Source of the DNA: Dyadobacter alkalitolerans DSM 23607
GTDB lineage: Bacteria; Bacteroidota; Bacteroidia; Cytophagales; Spirosomataceae
Length of the DNA stretch: 64,000 nucleotides
Assembly: GCF_000428845.1 (NCBI RefSeq)
Contig: NZ_KE386806.1
Coordinates: forward strand, 66,185-130,184
Direction: 5' to 3'
Shown here: positions 8,539 to 17,975 of the stretch, one piece after another
Position numbering within the stretch: position 1 is the first letter of the stretch
Layout of the letters: the number at the start of each line of letters is the position of its first letter
Made by a program: the position numbers and the translations under genes
Notes under the pieces: generated by a model
What the model was told of the DNA's origin: nothing
Database searches by the model: none
Seen by the model: the letters and a program-made list of their open reading frames with translations, nothing else

Positions 8539-9294
8539 TTACATAATCCGCGAAAGGTATTCCGGGAACATTTTGTTCCACAGCGGCCAATCGTGTTTTT
8601 CCCACCCTCTAATATCGAGCCAATGTTCAATGCCCTGGTCATTGAGGATTTTGGACATCTTTAAATTACTATCCAGACAAATATCCCAGTCCGAAGTCCC
8701 CAAAACGATTTTCATATGGCCATAGCGCCATCCTTGTTCGTTCGGCATGAAATCAACAGGGTTGTTGAAGTAAACTGTGTCGTCGTAAAAGCCGTCGGTA
8801 AAGCTGCGGATGTCGAAGGCGCCGCTCATGCTGATCATATAGGCAACCTGGTCGGGATGTTTGAATGCAAAATTTGCAGCGTGAAACCCGCCAAAGCTGC
8901 ATCCGGCCACACCGATCTTGCCGACATTGCACTCACTCATTATATAGGGCACCAGTTCGTTATGCAGGAATTTGTCATACTGAATGTGGTTCAGCACCCG
9001 GTATTGCGGATTTAAATGTTTGGCGTACCAGGAATCGGCGTCAATGGAATCCACACAGTATATCTTGTATTTTCCAGATTCCACCAATCCGCTCACAGCT
9101 TCGATCAGGCCCATATCTTTGGCCTGGTAATAGCGCCCGAGCGTGGTAGGGAAGAGCAGGAGCGGATAGCCCCAGTTACCATAAACGAGCATGTCCACAT
9201 TTCTGTCCAGATGATGCGAATAATAGGTGATATGCTTCTCTTCCAAAAGGAGGTTATTTAGGTAAAACCATTGATATTGAAATATACAAAACAA
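8539..9294 (-). CDS. Alpha/beta-hydrolase, putative esterase
   Basis: About 235-251 residues. The nucleophile elbow GCSFGG and a late His in GWEKHDWPLW fit the Ser-His-acid triad of the esterase D/acyltransferase-like family; the acid is probably in the GTSDWD strand. No signal peptide is clear. The ATG at 9294 gives an atypical N-terminus; a downstream TTG giving EEKHITYYS may be the real start. It heads the minus-strand amidoligase run, and the ATP-grasp gene follows after 20 bp. Related hydrolases often release esterified or peptide-like products, but the substrate here is unknown. Confidence 0.8.
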   Translation of the reverse strand: MFCIFQYQWFYLNNLLLEEKHITYYSHHLDRNVDMLVYGNWGYPLLLFPTTLGRYYQAKDMGLIEAVSGLVESGKYKIYCVDSIDADSWYAKHLNPQYRVLNHIQYDKFLHNELVPYIMSECNVGKIGVAGCSFGGFHAANFAFKHPDQVAYMISMSGAFDIRSFTDGFYDDTVYFNNPVDFMPNEQGWRYGHMKIVLGTSDWDICLDSNLKMSKILNDQGIEHWLDIRGWEKHDWPLWNKMFPEYLSRIM

Positions 9295-9365
9295 ATTAAC
9301 GGAAGCAAATTATAGGCATTTATTAACTTGCGGGCTCTTAATACAACTATTTCAATCGCGCTGAT

Positions 9366-10196
9366 TTGAGTTTCGACACCAATCCTGTTCATACCATTGT
9401 CAAAAATGTATTTTCTGTCTTTCTGGAAAGAGAGGTTGTGATTACTATCATTCTGCCCTCAGATTATGATCGTTCGAAGCGTTATCCGCTGGTCTTATTT
9501 AATGATGGCCAGGATTTTGAAGGACTTGGGATGGCATCGATCCTGACAGATTTGCAATCGACCGGGGAATCCGATCCTGTTCTGGTTGTTGGCATCCATG
9601 CCAATGACAACCGCATTTTCGAATATGGTGTTGCCGCTGAGGCGGACTATGCAGGGCGGGGAAACAGGGCAAATGCCACTTCGGACTTTGTAGTCAGAGA
9701 ATTAATCCCGCATTTACATGCCGATTACAACATTTTGCAAGAACGCATTACTTACGCAGGCTTTTCGCTGGGCGGGTTGATGGCTTTGGCCATTGTCTGG
9801 AATAATCCGCAGATTTTTGCCAAAGCAGGCATATTTTCCGGTGCATTATGGTGGCGAAAAAGAGCATTGCACGATGATTACAGCGATTCCGACCGCATCA
9901 TGCACGCGCAGCTTCGTAATGCCAGCGTTAAACCGGATCTCCAATTCTGGTTTCAATGTGGTTCGCTGGATGAATACGACGATCGCGATGGTGACGGCGT
10001 TATAGATTCGATTCAGGATACGCTGGAATGCATTGCCGAGCTGGAAAAGAAAGGTTACACCTGGAACCGCGATGTATTTTACACGGAGATCGCTTTTGGC
10101 GAGCATAACCTTAAAACCTGGTCCGAAGCGCTCCCCGGTTTTCTGAGGTGGGCTTCGGACAATAAAGCTGGATGTAAGAAGAAAACAGAAAATTAG
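9366..10196 (+). CDS. Alpha/beta-hydrolase (esterase D/enterochelin-esterase-like)
   Basis: 276 residues from a TTG start. Nucleophile elbow GFSLGG, expected acid region around CGSLDEYDD, and a terminal His in AFGEHNLKTW. An insertion directly after the acid strand reads DRDGDGVID, which matches the spacing of an EF-hand or dockerin calcium loop (D-x-D-x-D-G-x-I/V-D). No signal peptide. It is divergent from the other esterase (71 bp apart), so the pair may share regulation and pathway. It overlaps the convergent acyl-CoA reductase by 4 bp. Confidence 0.8.
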   Translation: MSFDTNPVHTIVKNVFSVFLEREVVITIILPSDYDRSKRYPLVLFNDGQDFEGLGMASILTDLQSTGESDPVLVVGIHANDNRIFEYGVAAEADYAGRGNRANATSDFVVRELIPHLHADYNILQERITYAGFSLGGLMALAIVWNNPQIFAKAGIFSGALWWRKRALHDDYSDSDRIMHAQLRNASVKPDLQFWFQCGSLDEYDDRDGDGVIDSIQDTLECIAELEKKGYTWNRDVFYTEIAFGEHNLKTWSEALPGFLRWASDNKAGCKKKTEN

Positions 10197-11215
10197 AATT
10201 CTGCTAAAAACGCCATAGTGTCGACGGCATCCGCATAATCGTACAAGCCCGGCTCCTGCGTTTTGCCAAATGGGATGAGTCCTGGCAATGCGATATCGCC
10301 ATTAGTAACCACGCACTGGATCTTTTCTGCCTGGTCGGTCAATGGCGCTTCAATGTCCGTAAGTGATTCATATGTTTCATAATGCAGCACGCTGATAGCG
10401 GAAACGAGCGCTTTGCTTTCCGTCAGCAGCAGGAAACCGTTATCGTAATGCGGCACCCGGTTTACCAGGAAGATCGACTTGTTGTATTCGTAGTTGTTGA
10501 AGTATTTGTGGTGATGCAAATAGGTCTTATCCAGGCCTTGAATGGATTCATAAAACTTGGTAAAATCATATCCGGCGGGAACAAAAAGCTTAGAGACATT
10601 GCGGCATCCCAGGCCAAAATATTGCAGCACATCACGCCCTAGCGCCGCCAGTTCCTCCGTATTTTCATCGCCGGTCAGGATGGCTACGGATGTCCGGTTT
10701 CGACGGATAATGTTGGGTTTTTTGGCAAAATAATAATGGAAGTAACGCGCCGTGTTGTCGCTTCCGGTGGCAATGTAAGCATCTGCATCATTCAGTCGCT
10801 CTACAAATTGAATGTGCTCTTTAAGTCCCGGTTCAATCTCCATAAGCTTATCCAGCAGGGCATGAATAAGCATATGGTCGTCTGAGCTCGGTTTCGCCAT
10901 TAGTATATGTCCGCTGATGATGACGGATAATGCGTCATGAAATCCCACCGCCGGAATGTTGCCGGCCATTACAACGCCTATTTTTTGAGAAGATACGGGC
11001 TCCGGATATTGTGAGGCCCAAGCATTCAGCTTGTCCGGATTCAGAAATTGATGGGCGATTGCATTAAGGGAACGTGCTACGTTTTCGGGGGTGAACCAGT
11101 TGTTCCTGCTGTTGGCGCGGGCGAACCACTCTTCAATTACCGGTTCGTTTTGAGGGTTTGTGATGAATTTTCCAAGATTTATAAATGCATTGATCCGCTG
11201 GGCTCTCGATATCAT
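10193..11215 (-). CDS. LuxC-type acyl-CoA reductase
   Basis: 340 residues related to the fatty-acyl reductase LuxC and aldehyde dehydrogenases. Visible are the nucleotide-site-like VMAGNIPAVGFHD, an ATGSDNT motif and the expected catalytic Cys in LGCRNVSKLF. It would reduce an acyl thioester to the aldehyde with NADPH. Bacteroidota commonly carry this gene opposite a dicluster ferredoxin, as here (127 bp divergent spacing), but the physiological acyl substrate is not established. Luciferase genes are absent, so it is not a lux operon. Confidence 0.8.
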   Translation of the reverse strand: MISRAQRINAFINLGKFITNPQNEPVIEEWFARANSRNNWFTPENVARSLNAIAHQFLNPDKLNAWASQYPEPVSSQKIGVVMAGNIPAVGFHDALSVIISGHILMAKPSSDDHMLIHALLDKLMEIEPGLKEHIQFVERLNDADAYIATGSDNTARYFHYYFAKKPNIIRRNRTSVAILTGDENTEELAALGRDVLQYFGLGCRNVSKLFVPAGYDFTKFYESIQGLDKTYLHHHKYFNNYEYNKSIFLVNRVPHYDNGFLLLTESKALVSAISVLHYETYESLTDIEAPLTDQAEKIQCVVTNGDIALPGLIPFGKTQEPGLYDYADAVDTMAFLAEF

Positions 11216-11342
11216 TCTGACTGAACGCTGAAAAGTTAAATTAGGTATTCGTTTTTATTTTTCTGATTGTTGGGAAACTATAAATAGTTATATTTGTTAC
11301 TCTAACAGAAGAAATAGCAACAAATATAAACAATCCGGCGAT

Positions 11343-11690
11343 ATGGCTATAATGATAACCGATGAATGCATAAATTGTGGGGCGTGCGAGCCAGAGTGCC
11401 CTAACACAGCAATTTATGAAGGAGGTGTGGAGTGGACCTGGGGAGATGGGACAAGTCTGGACGAGGTGGATTTCGGCGATGGAACCATTGTAAGCGGTAA
11501 GGAAAAGCAGTCGCCGGTTTCTGACGAATTCTATTATATAGTTTCAGACAAATGTACGGAATGCGTAGGGTTCCATGAAGAGCCACAATGTGCAGCGGTT
11601 TGCCCTGTCGATTGCTGCGTTCCGGATCCTGAGAATGAAGAGGAAGAAGATACATTACTTGCCAAAAAGGCATGGATGCATGGTGAGTAG
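11343..11690 (+). CDS. 4Fe-4S dicluster ferredoxin
   Basis: 115 residues with two cluster-binding sets: CINCGACEPECP near the N-terminus, and CTECVGFHEEPQCAAVCPVD with a longer gap between the second and third Cys. The acidic tail (ENEEEEDT) is usual for this type. It is a low-potential cytoplasmic electron carrier and may serve the divergently transcribed reductase. It is followed by a strong terminator. Confidence 0.92.
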   Translation: MAIMITDECINCGACEPECPNTAIYEGGVEWTWGDGTSLDEVDFGDGTIVSGKEKQSPVSDEFYYIVSDKCTECVGFHEEPQCAAVCPVDCCVPDPENEEEEDTLLAKKAWMHGE

Positions 11691-11715
11691 CACCTGCTAA
11701 CCAAATAAGATTTTG

Positions 11716-11743
11716 AAGCCCCGCCAGCAGCGGGGCTTTTTTT
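11716..11743 (+). terminator. Rho-independent terminator after ferredoxin
   Basis: GC-rich 7-bp stem GCCCCGC / GCGGGGC (extended by AA/TT), 5-nt loop, then seven T residues. Confidence 0.93.
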
Positions 11744-12036
11744 GTGCCCTGACCAAACGTAAATGGCACTTTTATCATAAAAAATCTACGTTCCTGTCGT
11801 ATACTATAATTTATAAAATTTTGTATATCTATACTTTCACAGAATTTAAATATTTAGACAGATTTTGCAAAACAGTCTATTTTATGTTCATAAAACAAGA
11901 AATCTGTGTAGAAAAATGTGATAATTGTGTTTTTTAAGATAAATTTCTGTTCAGTTATTTGATTAATACAATTTATATATAATATTTGATTCATCAATCG
12001 AGCCGGATAGTGATATTTACTTAACAGAATATAATT
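11744..12036 (+). promoter_or_regulatory. AT-rich intergenic region with porin-amtB promoter
   Basis: No gene is visible. The stretch is strongly AT-rich. A promoter-like pair lies at 11958-11988: TTTG, 19-bp spacer, AATATTTG (one mismatch to TAnnTTTG), giving a leader of about 45 nt before the porin ATG. Its spacing is identical to the hicAB promoter. The long AT-rich upstream part could bind a regulator; I see no specific operator. Confidence 0.5.
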
Positions 12037-13239
12037 ATGAAAAAAGTCTATTGTACAGTATTATCTTTAATGGTATCATTTTTGGGTTTTGCGAAGTCAA
12101 ATGAAGACAAGAAAGCTGCCAAGGCTGATACATTAATGGTTACAGAGGCGAAGGATGAGGAGGATGCGAAGGGCGCGTTTGCGTTTTCGGGCTATCTTGA
12201 TTCCTACTACATGGCCAATTTCAATAAACCCGCTTCACGTTCTAATATGGGAGGAAGCAATGCACGGGTTTTTGATCAGCGTTCGGGTCAGTTTTCTTTG
12301 GGACTTGTACAAACAAGAGTTGCCTACACCAATGCAAAGTCAGAAGCCGTTGTTGACCTGACATTCGGTCCTAATGCGAACATGGGTAATTATGGAAATG
12401 CTTTGTTCAGCACCGCACTCGCTATCAAGCAGGCTTATTTTACCTATAAATTCACAGACAAGTTTTCGATGACGGCCGGACAATTCGGCACCAACATCGG
12501 ATATGAAGTGATCGACGCACCGGCCAACTTCAACTACTCACTTTCTAATCTTTTCAACAACGGACCATTCTACCACGCCGGTTTGAAAGCAACTTATGCT
12601 TTTTCAGACAAGGCTTCTTTAATGGTGGGCGTTGTGAACAATGTGGACGGACTTGGAGATAACAACCGCAAAAAAGGGATCATCAGTCAGTTTTACTTCC
12701 AGCCTGTCGCAAACTGGAACGTATATGTGAACTACATCGGAAGCAACGAGGCTAATCCGGACTCGGTTACATTCAAAGAGCCATCTGCTTTCTACCAGGT
12801 TTTCGACCTCACCACAAGTTTCCAGATCACTGAGAAATTCCTGCTTGGACTGAATGCTGCATACGGAAGCCAAAAAGGAGATTACCAGGGTGCAGGCGGA
12901 CCTGCCGACACAGAAACCTGGGGTGGTGTAGCGGTTTACGCCAACACAGCATTGACTGACAACTTCGGAATCGGTGCGCGTTACGAATACTTCAACAATG
13001 ACAGCGGCGTGCGCGGCTTGCTTACACCTGCCGGCATGGGAACAAGTGTTAATTCAATTACGCTAACCGGTAACATCAGCCTTGCGGATGGACATATCCT
13101 GGTAAAACCCGAATTCCGTCTGGATACATATCCAAAAGTAACCGGTGCAACAGAAGCGCAGCAATTCGAAGATAAGAATGGCGAGTGGACCAAAAACAGC
13201 CAGACTACATTCGGACTTGCATTCATTTACAAATTCTAA
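12037..13239 (+). CDS. Outer-membrane beta-barrel porin (BBP2-like)
   Basis: 400 residues with a signal peptide (MKKVYCTVLSLMVSFLGFAK) and then a Lys/Asp/Glu-rich linker before alternating barrel strands. The protein ends in a phenylalanine (LAFIYKF), the usual signal for BAM-dependent insertion. It is 47 bp upstream of amtB and on the same strand, so it may form the outer-membrane entry route for a nitrogen source or respond to the same control (inference). Family identity is by general pattern; the transported solute is unknown. Confidence 0.75.
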   Translation: MKKVYCTVLSLMVSFLGFAKSNEDKKAAKADTLMVTEAKDEEDAKGAFAFSGYLDSYYMANFNKPASRSNMGGSNARVFDQRSGQFSLGLVQTRVAYTNAKSEAVVDLTFGPNANMGNYGNALFSTALAIKQAYFTYKFTDKFSMTAGQFGTNIGYEVIDAPANFNYSLSNLFNNGPFYHAGLKATYAFSDKASLMVGVVNNVDGLGDNNRKKGIISQFYFQPVANWNVYVNYIGSNEANPDSVTFKEPSAFYQVFDLTTSFQITEKFLLGLNAAYGSQKGDYQGAGGPADTETWGGVAVYANTALTDNFGIGARYEYFNNDSGVRGLLTPAGMGTSVNSITLTGNISLADGHILVKPEFRLDTYPKVTGATEAQQFEDKNGEWTKNSQTTFGLAFIYKF

Positions 13240-13286
13240 TTCAATCACATACCTTCTTAATCTACCCATAATAACAATTTACTAAA

Positions 13287-14606
13287 ATGGAAAAACGTAA
13301 TTACATTCCACTGATTATCCTGCTTGTAATCAGTATTCTTGGTGCCTTCATCCCCAATGTTCCGACGCAGATCGTGACGGAAGGCATTAATTCGGGTGAC
13401 ACCGCCTGGTTACTTGTGTCTGCTGCGCTTGTATTGCTCATGACGCCTGGTCTGGCTTACTTCTACGGTGGAATGGTGAATAACAAAAACGTGATTTCTA
13501 CCATGCTGCAAAGCTTCATTGCAATGGGCGTGATCAGTGTCCTTTGGGTTGTAATTGGTTTCAGTCTTGCATTTGGTGACGACTTTGGCGGGTTTATTGG
13601 TAACCCAATGACGCACTTCATGTTCAAAGGCGTATTGGACGGTCCGGTTTGGGGCACAATTCCTTTCGCTTTGTTCGCAATGTTCCAGATGAAGTTCGCG
13701 GTTATCACGCCTGCACTTGTAACTGGTTCTATGGCTGAACGCGTAAACTTCCGCTCTTACGTGTTGTTTATCATCCTGTTCTGCATCTTTATTTATTCTC
13801 CATTGGCACACATGACCTGGCATGCGGATGGCATCCTGTTCAAAATGGGTGTGCTTGACTTTGCGGGTGGAACTGTTGTTCACATGTCTGCGGGCTGGGC
13901 TGCTTTGGCTGGTGCGCTTTATCTGAAAAGACGTAAATCATTGTTGGAAGATCACGTACTGCCTCCTGCTAACATTCCTTTCGTTCTTTTGGGAACAGGT
14001 TTGCTTTGGTTCGGCTGGTTCGGTTTCAATGCAGGTTCAGCGCTTTCAGCGTCTCCTCTGGCAGTTTCTGCTTTCGCTACTACGAATACTGCTGCTGGTG
14101 CGGCTGGTCTTTCATGGGTTTTATTTGATGTTGCAAGAGGTAAAAAAGTGTCAGCGCTTGGTTTCTGTATCGGTGCGGTGGTAGGTCTTGTGGCTATTAC
14201 GCCTGCTGCTGGTTTCGTAACGGTTCCTGCTTCTCTTTTCATCGGAACAATTGCTGCTGTAATCAGTAACTACGTTGCTCACCTGCGCACCCGTTCTACT
14301 TTGGATGATACATTGGACGTGTTTCCTTGCCACGGTGTAGGCGGTATGGTTGGTATGCTGATGACAGGCGTGTTCGCAACAAGCGGTGTTAACTCACTGG
14401 TTACGGATCAAGGTCTTGCTTTCGGTGAAACAACATTGTTCATCAATCACGTGATTGCTTTGGTAGGTGTATCCGTGTTCGCATTCGGAGGCTCTTTACT
14501 GTTGCTTAAAATCACAGACCTTATCTTGCCGCTACGTGTATCTGAGTCAGACGAAAAAGCTGGATTGGATGTAAGTCAGCACGATGAGTTTCTTGTAGAA
14601 GCGTAA
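13287..14606 (+). CDS. amtB: Ammonium transporter
   Basis: 439 residues, about eleven to twelve membrane segments. Amt signatures are clear: GDTAWLLVSAALVLLMTPG and the pore region DFAGGTVVHMSAGWAAL containing the first twin-pore His; the second is in FPCHGVGGMVGM. The protein conducts ammonium/ammonia across the inner membrane. No glnK gene is adjacent, unlike in Proteobacteria; the neighbour is instead a porin. With two glutamine synthetases within 8 kb it forms a nitrogen-assimilation neighbourhood. Confidence 0.95.
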   Translation: MEKRNYIPLIILLVISILGAFIPNVPTQIVTEGINSGDTAWLLVSAALVLLMTPGLAYFYGGMVNNKNVISTMLQSFIAMGVISVLWVVIGFSLAFGDDFGGFIGNPMTHFMFKGVLDGPVWGTIPFALFAMFQMKFAVITPALVTGSMAERVNFRSYVLFIILFCIFIYSPLAHMTWHADGILFKMGVLDFAGGTVVHMSAGWAALAGALYLKRRKSLLEDHVLPPANIPFVLLGTGLLWFGWFGFNAGSALSASPLAVSAFATTNTAAGAAGLSWVLFDVARGKKVSALGFCIGAVVGLVAITPAAGFVTVPASLFIGTIAAVISNYVAHLRTRSTLDDTLDVFPCHGVGGMVGMLMTGVFATSGVNSLVTDQGLAFGETTLFINHVIALVGVSVFAFGGSLLLLKITDLILPLRVSESDEKAGLDVSQHDEFLVEA

Positions 14607-14614
14607 TTTTTCTC

Positions 14615-14672
14615 AACGATTATATAAAAGCAAAGCCCGGAATGTTGCGGGCTTTGCTTTTATATAATCGTT
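14615..14672. terminator. Bidirectional terminator, 25-bp perfect stem
   Basis: Arms at 14615-14639 and 14648-14672 are perfectly complementary over 25 bp around an 8-nt loop. The GC-rich part near the loop (GCAAAGCCCG) is flanked by A/T tracts, so it can terminate transcripts from both amtB (+) and mtaB (-), which converge here. Confidence 0.92.
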
Positions 14673-14688
14673 TGTTATGCTCTTATAG

Positions 14689-16029
14689 TCAGGAATGGAT
14701 CAAAACTTCTTCTTCCAATTCAGTCACTTCCATGAAGCCTGCATCATTAATGTGGCCGTATCGCACGGCTTTTGTTTCGTTAATGAGTAACGGATCATAT
14801 TTCACAGCGACGCGCACATAGTTGTCTGTAAAACCAAGCATCTGGCCGTTCTGAATCTCGTCTTCAAATAAAACCAATCCCTGTTTATCGACTTGCTGCT
14901 CGTAGAAGAAGCGCTTTTTCTTTTCTGACAGGATATGCAGCATTTTCGAGCGATCCGCCCTTACATTCTTCGCAACAATCGGCCTGATGCTTAAAGCCGC
15001 CGTATTTTCTCTTTCCGAATAGGTGAATACGTGCAGGTAGGAAACATCCAGCTCATTCAAAAACTGATAACTTTCTTCAAATAGCTGTTGCGTTTCGCCA
15101 GGGTGGCCCACTATAACGTCCACGCCAATGCAGCATTCAGGCATAAGCGATTTGATTTTCGCAACGCGCTCTGCATAAAGCTCGCGTTTGTAGCGACGCT
15201 TCATTAACCCCAAAATGGTGTTGGAACCCGATTGCAACGGAATATGAAAGTGATGCGCAAAGCGCTTGGATCGCGCTACGAATTCGATGATCTCATCCGT
15301 GAGCAGGTTTGGTTCGATAGACGAAATGCGAAATCGTAAAATGCCTTCCACCTCATCCAGGGCTTTCACCAGATCCAGAAAAGTCTCTTTGCGTTCGCCA
15401 TTATGTAAGCCAAAATCACCGATATTGACGCCTGTCAAAACAATTTCCTTCACGTCCCTGGCAGCAATTTCCCGAGCAGCATCCACAATGTTCGCTATGC
15501 TGTCGGAACGGCTTTTGCCCCTGGCCAATGGAATGGTGCAGTAGGAGCAGGGGTAATCGCAGCCATCCTGCACTTTGAGAAACGTCCGCGTTCTGTCATT
15601 CAGGGAATAAGACGTGTGATATTCAATGGCATGGTCGATGGTAGACGCAATCACCTGAGCAGGCTGACCCAGCGGCGTCTTTTCAAATGTGTCAATAAGT
15701 TCGACCAGGCGAAATTTTTCTGCTGCACCCAAAACAGCGTCCACACCCGGGATTTCAGATATTTCCCTTGGTTTCAATTGCGCATAGCAACCGATGATGG
15801 CCACATAACCATCCGCATTGATCTTCTGGGCTTCCCTGACAATCTTGCGGCATTTTTTATCCGCGTTCTCTGTAACGGAGCATGTGTTGATGATGAAAAT
15901 ATCAGGTGTTTCATTAAACTCAACCTTTTGATATCCCTTTTGTTCAAACATCCTTCCTATGGACGATGTTTCGGAATAATTCAGTTTACAGCCTAATGTA
16001 TAGAAAGCGACTTTTTTCATTGTTTTCAA
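14689..16029 (-). CDS. mtaB: tRNA (t6A37) methylthiotransferase MtaB
   Basis: 446 residues with the three parts of a methylthiotransferase: N-terminal UPF0004 domain (LGCKLNYSET, INTCSVTENADKKC), radical-SAM core with CDYPCSYCTIP binding the catalytic 4Fe-4S cluster, and a C-terminal TRAM-like domain. The LGCKLN start and overall pattern fit MtaB, which adds a methylthio group to t6A at position 37 of ANN-decoding tRNAs, rather than MiaB or RimO. The membrane phosphatase gene ends 28 bp upstream on the same strand. Confidence 0.92.
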   Translation of the reverse strand: MKTMKKVAFYTLGCKLNYSETSSIGRMFEQKGYQKVEFNETPDIFIINTCSVTENADKKCRKIVREAQKINADGYVAIIGCYAQLKPREISEIPGVDAVLGAAEKFRLVELIDTFEKTPLGQPAQVIASTIDHAIEYHTSYSLNDRTRTFLKVQDGCDYPCSYCTIPLARGKSRSDSIANIVDAAREIAARDVKEIVLTGVNIGDFGLHNGERKETFLDLVKALDEVEGILRFRISSIEPNLLTDEIIEFVARSKRFAHHFHIPLQSGSNTILGLMKRRYKRELYAERVAKIKSLMPECCIGVDVIVGHPGETQQLFEESYQFLNELDVSYLHVFTYSERENTAALSIRPIVAKNVRADRSKMLHILSEKKKRFFYEQQVDKQGLVLFEDEIQNGQMLGFTDNYVRVAVKYDPLLINETKAVRYGHINDAGFMEVTELEEEVLIHS

Positions 16030-16057
16030 ATATTCTGCAAAATTACACCTTTTAGTT

Positions 16058-17911
16058 TCAACGCTTTAAATAATCATTGAAAGAAGACTGTAAATATGCT
16101 TTTCCCAATTTTTCTTCTTCCGGCGTCAGCGCGCCTGATTTTTCAATAATGTTGCCACCAATATTGTCCCGCACCAGAAACCCGCCCGGTTTCATCCAGC
16201 CCAATCCATTATTAAATGCGAAGTAGGCAAAAGGCGTGCGGTTTTTAGCAAAAATATCGTTGCTCCAGTTGAAAGAACCCGAAGGCATATGCAACTGGTT
16301 CAATAAGGTCGCGGCGAGGTCCGTTTGCGAGCAGAGCGAATCCACTTTTGCACTTTGTTTTTCCAGTGCCCCGCCCAGCCAGAGCATAGGAATGTGAAAT
16401 TCGGCGGGTTTTGATTTGTCCGTTTCCGGAAGCGGGTGACCGTGGTCGGCGATAATGATCACCAGCGTGTGATCCCACCAGGATTTTGTTTTTGCTTTTT
16501 TAATAAAATCCCCGATAGAGGCGTCCGTATAATGATGTGCATTTAAAAACAAATGCTCGGGATCATTGCCGGGGATGGCGGTTTTGACCGGCACTTCAAA
16601 CGGCTCGTGGCTGCTTAATGTGAAAAGCGTGGAGAAAAAAGGCTCTTTCTGTTTGTCCAGATCGTCCAGTAAGCGGTTCAAAACAATGTGGTCATGCGCA
16701 CCCCATTTTGAATTCATGTCTTTTTTATCAAAATCGTTTTTATCAATGATCCGGTCGAATTCTTGTTGCAAAAAGTAGGATTTCATATTGGCAAATTCGG
16801 TTTCACCTCCGTAATAAAAGGAAGTAGACCAGCCGTTTTTATGAAACATTTTTGGCAATGACGGCAGCGTTGCCGTTTTTTTCGGAATCTTAATGATGGA
16901 GGTGGTTGGCTGGGCCGGATAGCCGCTCAGAATCGCAACCATTCCCTTGTCGCTGCGGTTTCCGCTTGCGTACATTTTAGTGAAAAGCAGTCCTTCCTTC
17001 GCAAGCTGATCAAACTGCGGCGTTACATTTTTAACACCATTCAAACTGCCAACAACCTTGGCTGTCTGGCTTTCCCAAATGAGCACCACCACATTGATTT
17101 TTCCCTCCTTAACAACCTTTTCCGAAGTGCTGTCGGCGTGATACAGCGTCTTTACCATGTCGTCCGCCTGCTTTTCTTCGTAATATTTGAAGGGGTTTTT
17201 CTTTTGATAAGTCGCATTGATCAGCGAGCTCATGTAATTCCAGGGAACATTCACAGCGGCATAATTTGCGAAACTTTTATCACTAAAAAACACTGCGCTT
17301 TCGTTCATAGGGGCCAGTTGAAGACCCCCGCGAACAGGAATGATCAGGCTGGCAGTTAAAACCAGAAAAACCGGAATGGTATAAACGAAACCCGTTTGCT
17401 GAAAGGCCGAAGTGCTTCGCCTGATAATCGTTTGCAACAGCCTCCAAACCAATATAAACAGCAACGCGAACAGCATTAAAAGCGGAACCACCGGCGCGGC
17501 ACCCATGGATGCCATGGCCTCCGTAGGCGTTTTCAGGTAATGTAAGGATGTGCCGTCAATGCGGAATCCCCATGCCCGGAACAGTTCCAGGTCGGTAACA
17601 ACGAGCAAAACGATTGCAAATGAGACAATGATGCTGTATATAGAAAGCGTTTTGGCAAACCAGCGCCATTTTCTGGCCGTAAACATGACCAGCAATGTGG
17701 GAATGAGCAATATATAGCCGGCAAAGGAAATGTCCATTTGTAATCCGTGCGCGGCACTGCTAACCCAAAGAGAAGGAGGCAGTTCAAGGGTTTTCTTAAA
17801 ATGATAAGCGAGAAATATGATCCGGAAAAACTGGAATAGAACGATCCAGGTGATCCCGTAAAGAGCAATAAATTCTAATCTTTTGCGCATTGTGTCTGAG
17901 AGAATCTGCAA
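16058..17911 (-). CDS. LTA synthase-like membrane sulfatase/phosphatase
   Basis: 617 residues. Five membrane segments in the first 220 residues (for example WIVLFQFFRIIFLAYHF and SIIVSFAIVLLVVTDLELF) anchor a periplasmic alkaline-phosphatase-superfamily domain. Metal-site motifs are VVLIWES, the nucleophile region SGNRSDKGMVAILSGYP and IIADHGHPLP. The nucleophile position appears to be Ser (RSDKG), where many relatives have Thr. Family members transfer phosphoglycerol or phosphoethanolamine, or hydrolyse sulfates; in a Gram-negative cell the substrate is probably an envelope glycan or lipid. Exact role unknown. Confidence 0.85.
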   Translation of the reverse strand: MQILSDTMRKRLEFIALYGITWIVLFQFFRIIFLAYHFKKTLELPPSLWVSSAAHGLQMDISFAGYILLIPTLLVMFTARKWRWFAKTLSIYSIIVSFAIVLLVVTDLELFRAWGFRIDGTSLHYLKTPTEAMASMGAAPVVPLLMLFALLFILVWRLLQTIIRRSTSAFQQTGFVYTIPVFLVLTASLIIPVRGGLQLAPMNESAVFFSDKSFANYAAVNVPWNYMSSLINATYQKKNPFKYYEEKQADDMVKTLYHADSTSEKVVKEGKINVVVLIWESQTAKVVGSLNGVKNVTPQFDQLAKEGLLFTKMYASGNRSDKGMVAILSGYPAQPTTSIIKIPKKTATLPSLPKMFHKNGWSTSFYYGGETEFANMKSYFLQQEFDRIIDKNDFDKKDMNSKWGAHDHIVLNRLLDDLDKQKEPFFSTLFTLSSHEPFEVPVKTAIPGNDPEHLFLNAHHYTDASIGDFIKKAKTKSWWDHTLVIIIADHGHPLPETDKSKPAEFHIPMLWLGGALEKQSAKVDSLCSQTDLAATLLNQLHMPSGSFNWSNDIFAKNRTPFAYFAFNNGLGWMKPGGFLVRDNIGGNIIEKSGALTPEEEKLGKAYLQSSFNDYLKR

Positions 17912-17975
17912 AGTTCTGAAAAATGCGCCAACCTGCCGTATGGAATGAGGTTAAATGTGAAAATGTCGCCCGGAA

